A stretch of 64,000 nucleotides of DNA, taken from the NCBI RefSeq assembly GCF_030867095.1, contig NC_081829.1, positions 50,217,036 to 50,281,035 of the forward strand. Reading direction: 5' to 3'. A program made the translations under genes and the position numbers. Below are positions 46,430 through 58,654 of this stretch, piece by piece (position 1 is the first letter of the stretch; every line of letters begins with the position of its first letter). The stretch comes from Alligator mississippiensis (Eukaryota; Chordata; Crocodylia; Alligatoridae). The notes beneath the pieces are model-generated. The model made no database searches. It saw only the letters and a list, made by a program, of their open reading frames with translations, and was not told where the DNA came from.

Positions 46430-46690
46430 TGATTGACCACAATATGAACATGAGCCATCAGTGCGATGTGGTGGCCAGCAGGGCAAACAAAATGCTGGCA
46501 TGCATGAACTGATGCATCTCGTGTAAAACTAAGGATGTGATACTCCTGCTGTACTCATCACTGGTGAGACTGCAGTTGGGAGTACTGCATCCAGTTCTGG
46601 GTGCTGCACTTCAATAAGTATATGGAAAAACTTGAGATGGTCCAGAGAAGAGCCACTCCGTATGATCAGCTGCAAAAAGATGCATGTGAA
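46430..46690 (+). mobile_element. CR1 LINE ORF2 fragment
   Basis: Reads as decayed CR1 ORF2: a GCCAGCAGGGCAAACAAAATGC segment, then CTGCTGTACTCATCACTGGTGAGAC and CATCCAGTTCTGGGTGCTGC (the LVRPQLEYC and QFWAP regions). It ends near CAGAGAAGAGCCAC without a 3' UTR. Confidence 0.75.
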
Positions 46691-46952
46691 AATAATTATA
46701 GTTGGATCCTGTTGCTACTATTAGTATGGCAAAAATTGTTCAATAACATGTCAAGTAAGTGCTACTGTAGGCTTTTTTTATCCACTCCTTAATCTTATGT
46801 TCACTTTCCATAGGTATATTAGTACTCCAGTTATGCATATCTGATATGTTCATACTTCACTTGAACCCATTGCCTGTCTCAATTTGTAGTTTATTGTTCC
46901 CATTATAACAAACTTGAGTTATCTTCATGTTGTTTAAAGGCATCCCTTAGGG

Positions 46953-47470
46953 CAGTGGTTCCCAAACTGTGGGTCATGACCCCAAAAGGGGTTGCAGCAT
47001 CAGTGGATGGGGTGCAGCATAGCGCGCGCTCTCCCACACCGGGTCCCACCCACTAGGTGGCAGAGGCCTGGGTGAAGGGCAGCAGGGTGGGGAGCCCCAA
47101 ACCTGCAGAGGGCAGCCCACATCCTTTCCATGCCCCCCAATCCCCCAACATGGGTTCTCCTTTGGCTCTGCTGCCCAGTGAGAACATGGGGGCCATGCTC
47201 TGGCCTCAGCAGCTGCTGTTTCCTGCAGGCAGCAGCTGGGCCTTGGGCACTGCTGGGATGGGGAGCATCTGGGGGCTGCAGGCCCTGGCCTTGGGGCACC
47301 TGGGGAGGGTTGGAGGCTATGGATTGGGAGTGAGGGGCACTAGCAGGGCCAGGGGGCTATGGGTTGGGAGTGAGAGGCACCTGGGGTGGTTGGGAGGCTG
47401 TGAGTTGGGAGTGAGGGACCATACTGAGGAAATGGGGTCATAAATGAAGTTATGCTGAGGGGAAGCACTG
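46953..47470. mobile_element. hAT-type DNA transposon (518 bp)
   Basis: Left end CAGTGGTTCCCAAACTGTGG, right end GCTGAGGGGAAGCACTG, flanked by CCTTAGGG (46945-46952) and CCTTGGGG (47471-47478), 7 of 8 matching. The interior has GGAGGCTATGGATTGGGAGTGAG-type units repeated three times (about 47310-47420). Confidence 0.88.
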
Positions 47471-47478
47471 CCTTGGGG

Positions 47479-49329
47479 CATATTAGTCCTGTGGCCTGCT
47501 TTATGACTTAATTGTACTCGGACAATGGCACCAGAAAGAGCGAGGGAGAAACAGCTGACAAAGGGCTTGAAAATAAAAGGAGCTAGCTAGTCTTGGGTCT
47601 GCTTGCTTCCCCCCTTTATCGAGATGTAATAGCAGGCCACAAACTGACTGTGGGAAGCTTTAAAAATGAAAGAAGGTAGTCAGTTTCTGGGCTTCCAAGA
47701 CCCCAGTAGTGCTTGATGAGAGTATTGTATACATTTAAGTTGAGATAAAGGCATCCTCCAGGTAAGGCTGTCAGAAATGGTTGTTAGATTTGGTCTGCCT
47801 TGTGAATGGACTGGATTGGGACTGGTAACCTTTAACAAGCCACCGCCCAGAACAACTCAACTCTGGTCCAACACAGGCTATCTGGTTTCAGCAGTACATC
47901 AGTGCCAGGGGGCTTTGCATGTGCTGTGGCCAGGCAGCTGGGAGCTGCACCTGCACTGCTGCTGCTTCTCCCAAGCTCCCAGTCCCCAGCTTTGGCATCC
48001 AGTGGGGGGCTGCTCCAGGACCAGGTATCTGAAAACTGTGTACATGCTGCTGCCACTTCTTCCCTCTATCTTCTTCCTCCGCGCAGGCCGGATTACTTTG
48101 AGTGCAAGGTTGTGGAAGTTGCTTATTCTTTACATGTACTCTCATCTCAGTTTAAAAGAATAAATTATGAAAGTAATTTTCTTCTTTTGTTTTTTGATAT
48201 TATACAGTACATTCCTGTCATTTGATGTTATATAGTACATTCCTGTCATTTTTCTTATTTGTTCCCACAAGTGAATTAAGTATGCTGTACTTTTTTTTAA
48301 ATTTTATTTTTTATTATTAAGAACATGTGTGAAAACTAGATCCATTTTGTAATTGCTGTATTCCTGATTAACTTCTAACGTACAGTAGTACTGTCTGATA
48401 CCACAGATGGTAGCCATGATGTCATAAATAGTTACGGTTTTCAGCAGTGAATAATCCATAGGAATAGAAGAACTCAGAATAAACCAGTGATCCGGTAGTT
48501 GGTAATATGGCTTTGTTTTTGTTTGTGAGATGATTTTTTTTCCCTTCAGGTAGATGGAGAAGTACCGCAAACGATAAAAACAGGACATAAATAATTTCTG
48601 AAGGGGTTTGATTAAAATTGTCAGCAACTCAGGAAATATGTGCTTCAGACTGAGGTAAGAACTAGAATATTTGGATGAGGTTTCAGATTGTTCTTACTGG
48701 ACAAGTAATGTTGTTCTCTGTCTAATGAAGTATGTTTTGGAAAACTAGTAATGTTCTTTATATTATCTGGAAATGGCTTTGGGCATTGAAACAGGATGCA
48801 GTCAATTTTGACTTTTTCAAAGGGATAATTATGAGATGGTAAAATAATTGATTAGGAACACAAAATAATCATGACTAGACACTTGTTAGTATGTAAGCAG
48901 GAAGTCGGAGAGAGACAGTGCTTTGTTGGAGGTAGGAAGTCAAACTTTAATACAAATGAACTAGTTAATAAGTAGTTGGCATGTAGATGAGTGAGTCTTA
49001 ATTTAGACATTATTATGGTATACTTTATTAATTTTATTTCCTTATAATGTCAGAACTGTTGAGTTAGATTTTTGCTTGGTGCTCAGTTAGGTTGTGTATG
49101 TGTTTTGAGTAGCATGTCTCTTGAATTCTACTTTCCTTAAAGCAGTCAGAATTTTGGCTTGTACTTGTTCAAATAAAGTCAGGAAATGCAGATTACATTT
49201 CCCCTCTCTCTTTTTTTTTTTTTTTTTTTTTTTTAGGCTCTTCTATGTTCCTACTTGTATCTTGACTCTTTAGACTAACTGTAGGGTCCTCTTTTTGTGA
49301 GCTTCAGTGAGTTCAGCATTTTTGAGCTA
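47479..49329. other. Intronic stretch, mostly unique
   Basis: AT-rich, with a T-run at about 49211-49234 and a short tandem duplication of TACATTCCTGTCATTT at about 48209-48250. No REEP3 exon was recognised. Confidence 0.4.
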
Positions 49330-49661
49330 CAGGCATGTCGCATCTTATACAGGGGTTAGGTTCTGAGGTCAGTGTGTAAGGCGAAAATTGTGTATAGTCA
49401 AATCGCCAGCGATTTGGCTAGCTGTGATTGCCTCTGCCTCCAAAATCTCTCACCGCTGCTGCGGAGCTGTGCTTGGAGCTGTGCGGCCGGCAGTAGCGGT
49501 GCAGCACGGGGTGGTGGGGGGGATGGCTGCATGCTGTCGGGCCACCACCATGCTGCCAAAACCTCCCGCCACCGCCGCAAACTCAAGCCCCACCCGCCCT
49601 CCCATCCCGTGTATAATTGAATTCGCACAAGTTTAAATGCATGTATGACGCGACTATACTG
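49330..49661. mobile_element. Mariner/Tigger-like MITE with TA target site
   Basis: Left end CAGGCATGTCGCATCTTATA and right end TATGACGCGACTATACTG are inverted repeats bounded by TA dinucleotides (49328-49329 and 49662-49663). The centre is GC-rich and non-coding. Confidence 0.7.
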
Positions 49662-49984
49662 TATTCATATTTTGAAAATGGTTATTTGAAGAATTGGGGG
49701 AAGTATTTTAGTACCCAAAGCTGCATATATAGTCTGGATGCAGTATGTAAATATGAGTTCTCAGTTGGTTGAAACCCTGTACTTGGAGTTACCTTTCCAG
49801 TTTGGACAGATCACGTTGGGGTCTGCAGAGTTCTCTCCTGAGTGTGGTACTAGAGTTTCATGTTTAATGCGGATGTCGAAATAAAGAATACACTTGCAGT
49901 TTGATCCAGTGTAGTATCTTCTGCAAGCTTTGTAAACACTTTGACAGGACAGAACCAGATTCAGAAATGATCCTGAAAGATTGT

Positions 49985-50220
49985 AAAGGGTGAGAAATAA
50001 ACAAGATGACACACAATGAAGACCAGTACAAAGTGCTACACTTAGGAATGAGAAATCAAATACAAAATGGATAGTTGGCCAAACAGCAGAAAAGCCTGTA
50101 GGGCTTTTGCTGGATCACACTGAACAAGGCAAATCTCATTCCAAGTAGTAATACAAGTATAATTCTCTATGTGGTGAGGCCTCATCTGGAGTACTATCTC
50201 AGGTTTTGGGCAGTAGTGCT
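49985..50220 (+). mobile_element. CR1 LINE fragment
   Basis: CAGTACAAAGTGCTACACTT followed by AGGAATGAGAAATCA, then GTGAGGCCTCATCTGGAGTAC: the segment of CR1 ORF2 around the conserved AL.SSL..PHLEY region, here strongly decayed. It stops where a hAT-like block begins. Confidence 0.7.
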
Positions 50221-50805
50221 AAACATCTTGGTCCTGCAGGCCAGATGAATGAAGTAGAGCTGGTCTGTGGGCCAGATTGAGCCCTGGAACCTGGCACAAC
50301 CTCTTCCTATCCCTGAGTGCTGGGAGGGGGAACTGGAGTCCAGCCTCATCATGAAAGAATATCTGCGTGGGCCCAGCACCACTCTTCTGCCAGGATTGGT
50401 CCCTGTGGGCCTGGCACTACCCCTTCCCCCTTCCTTACACTGGGTTTGGGTCCCAGGGGTCTGGTACTGTCCCCTCATGGCTCCCTGCATGCCAGGATTG
50501 GGCTCTGGGCCTGATGCTGCCCCCCACCTGGCCCTGTGTACTGGTCTTGGGTGCCTGATCCAGCACGCAGGGCCTGGGGCTCCCCACAAGTTCAGAAATT
50601 TGGTGGTGGGGGAGCAGCTCCAGAGATAGGCCTTGGAGTATTGGCCAGAATGGGACTGGATTTCTGCAGATGTCCTCTGCCTCTCCTTGCACAAGGGTGG
50701 ACAGGGCCTGGCTTGTATCGGCAGCCCAGGTGCCCATGTTCTGCCTTTAGGCCCTGCAGAGGTTCCTTTACTGCAGTGGTGGTCAGGTGGCATAGTGTCT
50801 AACTC
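50221..50805. mobile_element. hAT-derived GC-rich fragment
   Basis: Contains CTGGTCTGTGGGCCAGATTGAG, the subterminal signature of the CAGGGGTGGGC hAT group, then a GC-rich interior. Termini are not clear. Confidence 0.4.
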
Positions 50806-51100
50806 GGGGGTGGGCAAAATATAGCCTGTGGACTGGATCTGGCCTGCAAGGGCATTTTATCTGGCCTGCAGGACCCCTAAAACATTCAGAAAATATTTAC
50901 CTGCTCTTGGATGCCTGTCAAAGATAACAGGAGCCAGGGTTAGTAGGACTCCAGGGGAGCTGGAGGCAGGAGCTCGGCCCCACCCCACCCCCAGCCATTT
51001 CCCTGCCTTCCTGCCCCCACACTGCTCCAGCACCATGTGGCTCCTGGCTGCATTGCCGGATGGAGCACGGGGCTGCTCCTGTACCCCGGGTGGGTGGGGT

Positions 51101-51146
<46 letters not shown>

Positions 51147-51694
51147 ACGTGCATGCTTATGGGGCAAGTCTTACACGCACAGCCCACCATACACATACAC
51201 CCACACCCCGCCCTTGCACTGCCATATGCACAGAACTCCATGCCTTCTCACACACCCCAGCCACCCTCCCACCCACATCCCACATATCCACACATACACC
51301 CACATGCTCACCCACCTGACATACCAGTATAAGACTTCATTTTAAGCTATTATATACAGTCACCTCTATGTACACTACAGAAACTCATGTAAACCTGGAC
51401 AAAAATATTTTTTGAAATCAAATTAATGAATGTTTTAGATGTTTGCTTTTTAGAATATAATTTGGTATTTTTCTGGTTCTGAGATGGCAAAACCCCATTG
51501 CTGAAAGTAGTTCTGGAGGCAGGGGGAGGGACTTTTGGTGACAAAGGTCAGGGGTTAGGGGCAGGACTTCCAGTCCCAAAGATGGCAACCAGGGGGTGGG
51601 GCATCTGTCAAGGGGCAGAGCTACCCGTGCAGCCCTTAACAGCTTGCCAAAACTTGGTAAGTGGCCCTCTGCCTGAAATAATTGCCCACCTGTG
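50806..51694. mobile_element. hAT-type transposon, same family as 38912-41863
   Basis: Starts GGGGGTGGGCAAAATATAGCC and ends AAATAATTGCCCACCTGTGG. Near the right end it shares AAGACTTCATTTTAAGC and CAGCTTGCCAAAACTTGG with the copies at 38912 and 59350. A (GT)n run occurs at 51103-51145. No coding capacity. Confidence 0.7.
51103..51145. repeat. (GT)n microsatellite
   Basis: About 21 uninterrupted GT units inside the hAT element. Likely polymorphic. Confidence 0.95.
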
Positions 51695-54149
51695 GCCTTA
51701 TTGGACATGCTTTCTGCCACCTCTGAGAGTGCTGATGTGACTGGCAGCTCTTTTACCTGACCTGTGTCTCCATGTGAGCCCTTGGCAAGCTGCTAGTTTT
51801 CTACCAGGACCCTTAAGGGCCTGGAGGTTAGTCATGTCTTCCAGGTTTTGAGATGAGGTCACCCAGGGTGCTGAACTGGCAGAGAGATGGAGGTGGTGGG
51901 AAGTAGGAAGAGGAGGGGAGGCACAGTGACAGCTTCCTGAGAACAGCCGGGAGAGAGGGGACTTGGGGGGGGGCAGCAGCACAGGGTGCTGGGTGGCAGC
52001 TACAGTTACTGCATGCAGGATGGGGAATGATCTCGAATGAACCTAACTTCATCTGATTTGAAATATGCTTTAGAGATGATTCTGGCACATACTGTTGTTT
52101 ATAAAGATTCTTACTATGATGTTTCTGTGGCGTATTCTAATGAATCCTAGTAGTGCAATAAGCAGCGTGACTGACTTTTTTTCTCAAAAAATTAATAACT
52201 GGAGAAGAAAACATCTTATTTTTGGGTTCTCAGGATGCCTATCAGGTCAGTTTTCTTCATTAGCTGGCAATGTGTAGTTTAAGCTATGAGATTGTCCTGC
52301 TCGGGTAAATTTAACAATATGACAAACTAGCTATTAAAACAGCAGTTGACTTGAAACTAACTTCAAATGTAGTCCATAAAAGCATAAAATAGTAAGGGAA
52401 ATTCAAGTGCATAAGGCTATCCAGCGTGTCAGTTTTTTCCTAGTTTCAAATGCTGTTCAGGCACAGTAGAAATTAATCATATTTTTAAAGCTGTTAAATG
52501 CTTGAAATAAAACTGGAAAAAACAGTTGGTCAATTATAGTTTTTATCTTTATTAATATATTAGTAACACAACATGAGCCCCTTTAGTATCCTACATTAAA
52601 TGTATTATAGGTCTGAGAGTTCTCTACCCTTAATATTTACCTTTATACTTTAGGCAGATATACCCCATCTTGGGGTTTTCTGGGGATTTTTGGCCAGCGT
52701 CCCAACCAGAGTATACAGCTGGACTGACAGGAAGGTGAAATCTTCTATGGTTCAGTGACTGTCTTTTTAATAGGCAGGTTTTAGTTGGAGAAACAGGCTT
52801 ATGGCCTGCAGTAGTAGGTTAGGATAATGTCTAATCAATGGGAATATGGGAAGACATAAGTTCAATATCCTTAACCATCTGAGCTAAAACTTAGGTTTAT
52901 TTTTGTCAACCAGGCCTACTGCTTTTGTGGTTTCCAGTGATGTCTTTGGGTTTAGTTTTTTTCCATGGTATACACTGAGTTAGTGAGATTTACTTTTTTT
53001 TGGTAAGCTATAAGGAGACTTTGAATTCATTAGCAGTCAGTTTTGGAATGTGTTGTGGTTGGAGGTTAATAGGCTATTATAGCATTTGATGTACACTCTC
53101 TCATGAGATAAATTTGAATAGATATATTTATATGCATATACTTGTACTGTTTCCAATCAGTAACTGTATATGTCTTCTGTAAATTTCACTATCTATGCAG
53201 ATGAAACCTTGGCAGATACTGGTTTTTAAAAAAAGGAACAGGGCCAACTCATGTTCTTTATTATTAAGACTGAGAACAAGCAGCTGGAGTTTACAATCCT
53301 GTTCTTCAGATTGCTATGGTAATGAAATATTAGAATAAAATCAAATCTAGTTACTTAGATTTTAACAAAACCTCTTTGCAAGAGAAATCTGTATCTTACT
53401 AAAATTTAAGAATTATTCCTGCATGTTCAAGAAAGTTAAAATTTTAACTTACATCAGTACCTTGTTTTCCCTGCTGTGATAAGACATGGAAACAGTACAG
53501 TAAACATGTTGCTGCCAGATCAAATTGGTTTACTATCATTTGTGTACTGTTAGTATTTCTACACACTGTCTCACTAGCTTTAAACCCCCCCCCCCACTTA
53601 ATATAGATATGTAATAGCCTATAAGGCTCTGTTGTTGCAAGAAAAATTGCTCTGAAGGGCAGGGCTTATTGTCCCATCCTTACTTTCTTTGCTGACTAAC
53701 CCCAATATTTTATTCATTCTTGCTGTTTCTTGAAACAAGAGGGGATCCTTTAAGTAGTCATATGCTATGAAGTAATCCAGAAGGTTGAGGATGGATGTCC
53801 TCTGATTTTTTTTTTCATGCTTTTCCTCCAACTGGTCATATGTGAACCAAAGGACTCTGTGGGGCAGTGATATAGACTAGGTGCCTTCATGCCAAAAGCA
53901 CTCCTTTCTAAAGGACATCAGGGAGAGGTTGTAATACCTCACTAATTATTTTCAGGCAAAATTCACAGGCTACATAATTTCTTCTGAAAAGCTGGTTCTG
54001 CTCTCTACAATGCTTGCTTCCAATTAACCGGTATAGTTGGCCAGTGCGCTGTTATACTACTATATATACTTACCCTGCTTAAGGTACACTGCAGCACAGT
54101 AATGTGACCCTTTTTAGGCACTGAAGGTGAATGTGGTGTTTGCATTCAA
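51695..54149. other. Intronic stretch, mostly unique AT-rich
   Basis: No transposon ends recognised; a C-run at 53587-53595. No exon with a REEP3-like hairpin sequence was seen. Confidence 0.4.
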
Positions 54150-54975
54150 AATGAAAGTTGAAAGTTACCATCATAGAGAACTGAAGCATGGTACTACACC
54201 TCAGGAAGAAATAGTCAAACACAAATACAGAATGGGCAACACCTAGTCTTGGTAAGTCACAGACTCGTATAATATGAGTCTGCAGTGCTGCACAAAGGTA
54301 AATAATTTGGATATCAGGAAAAACTTCATTGTTAGAACAGTGAGGCAGTGGTGCAGACTGCCTAGGGGAATTATGGAATCTCCATCATTGGAGATCTTCA
54401 GTAAGAAGTTGGATGATCTAGGAATAGCTATGCCTATGTTATACTATGGATTTTGCCCATGCTTCTGGGCTTTGCTGATTGCCACATAGTGCTGGGAAGG
54501 AATTTTTTTCCCCTTCCTGATGCTACATGTGTCGGGATCTGTTTTTTTTTTTTTTTTTTCCAGAAGTACTGTCTGTAGGCTGCAGCCAAGACTGGGGATT
54601 TTGACTGGGGTGTGCCAGAGCTGCTGCTGGGACTCTAACACTGGAGGTTCCTGGTTAGAGGGTCTTGCCCCTATACTCGGCGTCAGACCAATTGACATAT
54701 TTGGGATGAGGAAGGAATTTTACCCCATGGTCAGATTGGTACAGATTATGGGGATTTTTGCCTTCCTCTGTAGAGTAGGGTGTGGACATCTTCCTTGGAT
54801 CTCTCAAGCATATTTTAACAACCTTTGCAGCAGCCAGATGTTGGCCACCATGGTTCCCCCTCGTTTACCTGTGGCTGGCTACAGTGTTATGCCTTGTATC
54901 AGGATTGACTGTGTAGTTTTGCTAATGAGTTCTGAGAGGTCCCTTCCAGTCATACTATTCTATGATTCTGTGGAG
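54150..54975 (+). mobile_element. CR1 LINE 3' end with complete long 3' UTR
   Basis: After ORF2-end words (ATATCAGGAAAAACTTC, GGAATTATGGAATCTCC) comes a long 3' UTR with GGGAAGGAATTTTTTTCCCC, GGAATTTTACCCCATGGTCA and TTTTTGCCTTCCTCTG, ending in GAGAGGTCCCTTCCAGTCA and the terminal repeat ATTCTATGATTCTGTG. This microsatellite-like end is the CR1 signature. 5'-truncated. Confidence 0.88.
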
Positions 54976-55399
54976 AGAATGCAAGCTAACCATGGAAGCT
55001 GAGTGAGTGAGTGAGTGAACACTATTTACCATGAGATGGATGGACCCATACTGGTGGCCCTCCAGGTACAACTATAATTGAGTTGGGCATGAAAGTCACT
55101 TTGACTATTGATTAGCGATTGTTTGGTCTCTTTAAATACACCTGTTTACAGCATGCCATCACTTCCATTCTGCCTTGTGATTTCTTTTTTTATAGTCCCT
55201 AGAACCCTCATCACTCTTGGAGTGGAGCGGGGCTGATGGACTAGCAGCGGTCTGCCTTCCACGCCTAACTGAAATTTATAAAATTACTTGCATTACCTAG
55301 AATACAGAATTCAGTGTCCTCTTGGATCATGAGATAAATTTTCCCCCTCAAATTTTATGCTTTGGGGGTGGGACTTGCTCCTCAGCTGTTTCGGGTAAC

Positions 55400-56090
55400 A
55401 TATGTCATAGATATGTGGGGGGGGGGGGGGAGGGGAGCAGATCAGCGTCCCCTGCGGTGAGGGAGGGAGCAGGGGCAGGCACTGCCCAGCCAGGGTGGGG
55501 TGGGCACAAGATGGAGCTGCTGCTCATTGGAGCAGGGGGCAGCTCCAGCTGCTGCTTGCACCCCAGGAGGGCATGGCGGGGGAGCCTTGCCCCTGGATGT
55601 GTGCAGGGCCGGGTGGGTAGGCTGGAGCTGGGGCTGCACCGGGCTCTTCTCGGTGAGGGCTGGGCTTAGGAAGGGGGCTACGGAGGGGTCTGCAGCCACC
55701 CCAGTTTCTGTTGTAGCCCTGTTCCCAGTGCCGCCACCTCTGCATGCCTGGTGCAGCCCCAGCTCAATGCCCTGCCTCCACCCATGTGCTGGGAAGAGCT
55801 GGAGCTGTGCTGGGTGCCCCTGCCCCCTTACTGTGGGGGGGCAATGATCTGCCCCCCACTTCCATTCCCCCTCCCCGTCCACCACAACAGACTTCTCCGC
55901 TGCACACAGTTCTCCACGCTGCCAGGCTCTGTTCCTTGGTGCCTATGTGCTGCACTGCAGTTGCACACATGCATGAGCATTTATCGGCCAAATTATCAGC
56001 TGCATCGGGCCGATTTCCAATATAGCCAACTTTTTCTTTATGTTGGGACTAATCCAGTATCGGACTGATGTATCACTGCACCTGTAATAT
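55400..56090. mobile_element. GC-rich hAT-like element, right part
   Basis: A run of 14 G (55417-55430), then a GC-rich interior resembling 28700-29400, and a right region TTTATCGGCCAAATTATCAG ... GGGCCGATTTCC. No clean termini or TSD were found. Confidence 0.4.
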
Positions 56091-56108
56091 ATACAGGTTA
56101 TGCTGGTA

Positions 56109-56568
56109 CAGATTTCCCTCACTTTATGCTGTAGCTGCGTTCCTGGAAATCTGCACATAACTCGAATTTGCTTAAAAGGAACCCACTTTACAATGTAACA
56201 GATAAGGATACATGCCAAGACTTCGACTGTTCTGACCCCCAGACTCATTTCTACCACTTTTACAAGACAATTGTTGGTACTCGCCAACAGCAGACAGTAC
56301 ACACGAGCACAGGGTATTATCATAATGAGGATGGCAACTACAGAAACACGTGTTGCAGACCACGAGAGAGGAGCACAGATCCATGCAGGAGACTATATTT
56401 AGGTACACATCACTCACAGCGCACCGCATAAAGCAGCTGACTGCAGGCTTCCACCACACCTATTTCATAAGAGTTTACCTTGCATATAACGAATTTTTGG
56501 TATAAAAGGGTCATTGCATAAGAACGAATTCGCACATACAGAACCCGCATTAAAGCGAGGGAAACCTG
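56109..56568. mobile_element. Mariner/Tigger-like MITE with TA target site
   Basis: Left end CAGATTTCCCTCACTTTATG and right end TTAAAGCGAGGGAAACCTG are inverted repeats bounded by TA (56107-56108, 56569-56570). Subterminal GCATAT/GAATTCGCA words match Tigger-like MITE layout. Non-coding. Its right boundary abuts the next element. Confidence 0.75.
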
Positions 56569-56575
56569 TAATTAG

Positions 56576-57598
56576 GGCTGTGCAAAACACAATCATTTTG
56601 TTTTGCCGTGCATTTCACCTTTTCAAAGGGACAGTGTTTCATTTTGTCATTTCATTTTGATTTGAAGCACTGTCCCATTTCGTTTCATTGAAGCTGTTTC
56701 TTTGTTTCAGTGTGTTTCACCGTTTCGCCCATAGGCTATAATGGGGAAGCATGAAAATGCCTAAAACTTTTTGTCATTTCTTGCCTGATTTGGATCAAAA
56801 TTGCAGGTATGGTAGTCCCTTCTGAGGGCATAAAGCTTGCCAAGTTTCAAGGAAATAGGTGCTGAGGTTTCTGGGAAACTGCACCTCAGACTCTTCAAAG
56901 CACAACTCCAGACACTTGCTGGCAGCGGCAGCCTCCTCTCATCTGGTGTGCAGATAGGAGGGCTTCCATCCCCATGAGGAGTCTCGCACAGCCCGGCAGC
57001 CCTCCCAGGGGTACGAGCCCCTGGATCTGTGTCTCAGATGAGAGAAGGCTGCTGCTGCTGCCTGGGAGAGGCAGCAGCAATTATTTCTGGTCCTGGGCAC
57101 AGCTTGTGCCCAGTGCCAGTCCCAGGCAGCCTCCTGTCATCCAGGGCACACATCCAAGGGCTTGCATCTCTGGGAGGGCTGCTGGGCTTTGCCGGACTCC
57201 TCCTGGGGTGCAAGCCCCTGGATCTGTGTGCCGGATGAGGGGAGGCTGCAGCTGCTCCTGCAGCAGGAGCAATTATCTCTGGTGCTGGGCACAGCCCATG
57301 CCCAGCACCAGTCTCAGGCAGCCTCCTTTCATCTGGGGCACAGATCTGGGGCTCGCACCCCCGGGAGGGCTGTCAGGCTGTGCTGGACTCCTCTTGGGGG
57401 TGCGAAACCCCGGATCTGCGTGCTGGGTGAGGGGAGGCTGCCGCTGCCTCCTGGGAAGCCAAGTAAGCCTGGCTCTCAGTGCCCTTGTTTTGTTTCAAAT
57501 CCTCCTTGTTTTGATTTCAGTTTGGAGCTCAAAATGCTTTGAAACAGCTTTGGAACAGCTTTGAAATGAAATGCCTGGCAAATTTTCACACAGCACTA
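56576..57598. mobile_element. DNA transposon with GGCTGTGCAAA termini, exact 8-bp TSD
   Basis: Left GGCTGTGCAAAACAC, right TTTTCACACAGCACTA, with the exact 8-mer GTAATTAG on both sides (56568-56575, 57599-57606). Subterminal regions are rich in TTTCATTTTG/GAAATGAAA words; the interior carries three copies of a roughly 170-bp GC-rich unit (CTGGATCTGTG.CAGATGA at about 57010, 57210 and 57410). It is related in ends and in a CACTGTCCCATTTCG segment to 25972-26667. The TSD length suggests hAT. Confidence 0.78.
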
Positions 57599-57606
57599 GT
57601 AATTAG

Positions 57607-58640
57607 GTTATGTGAATATTTTATGGGGTGTGTGTGTGTACATGCAAATAACTTTTTTCCTAACTTCCTTTCTTCTTTAGATCTGCATTTCAGCAGTACC
57701 CCTAGTATTCTTATATACAAATTTTAAGGAAATATGTGTTGCTTTTTAAATGAACAGTCTTGGTTTGGAGTTTGTTGGCTGTGCTGTAGAGAGGATGCTA
57801 CGTTAATTACTGAATGCAGCTGGAAAACTGAAATCAGCATGCGTACAACTGGCAGTAAAACACACACTAGTAAGCAGGGTTATCCATAAATCTACCAGTG
57901 TGGAATGAATTAAATTAGGTTCAGCTGAATCCAGCTTTAATTTGAGAGGCTGGCTTTGTTCCCATCTCCTATGTGAGAGCATTGCACAGTATCTACTATT
58001 AAACAGAAAGAGTCCTCTTAAAAAATAACATTTTTAAGTGTTATGTGCATGCGGGTTAGAGTCAGACAAACGTTGAGTAATTTGGTTTGTTCTTAAACTG
58101 CCTTGTGTAATTATTGGAATATATTGCACTTGTACCAGGAGAAGAGGCTAGAAAAATATCAGTAGTTAGAGAAAAATTTGACTTCAGAATTTCATCTTGT
58201 TCTTTCTCCATCTTAATTCCAATATAACTTTAGCAGACGTTTGTCTAGAACTCTGAGCTAAGTGGTTTTATAACACTTATTTAATGTGTTGCTGGCTGCT
58301 TCAGGATAAAAGCTACCTTGTTGCTTGATTTTTATTTATTTATTCTTCATTTAATTCATGAGTCCCTTTTTTTAAAGTTTTCTGCATTGAAAGCAACACA
58401 TTGTTCAGTTTGAAGTTCTTATATAGTTGAGCTTTTTTTTCAAACGTCACATATTGATAGATGTTGTATTTGTTTACTGCTTAATCCTTTTCCCCCTTAC
58501 TTGCTGAGATCATTGTTCAACATTTAGTATTTTCCTGGCAAGAGTATTCCAGTTACAGCTTTAGATGCGTTTGATTTAGTTAAGCTAGACCAAAACTTTC
58601 TGTCAAAAGAGCAGTGACTAATAGTCTGTCTGCTGTGCTA
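57607..58640. other. Intronic stretch, AT-rich, apparently unique
   Basis: No repeats or exons recognised apart from short T-runs. Confidence 0.4.
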
Positions 58641-58654
58641 CCTAAATCTCAGCT

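Noticed and set aside
51103-51345. Regularly spaced repeats resembling an array
   Set aside because: Plain GT microsatellite and CA-rich hAT interior; no spacer-repeat structure, so not CRISPR-like.
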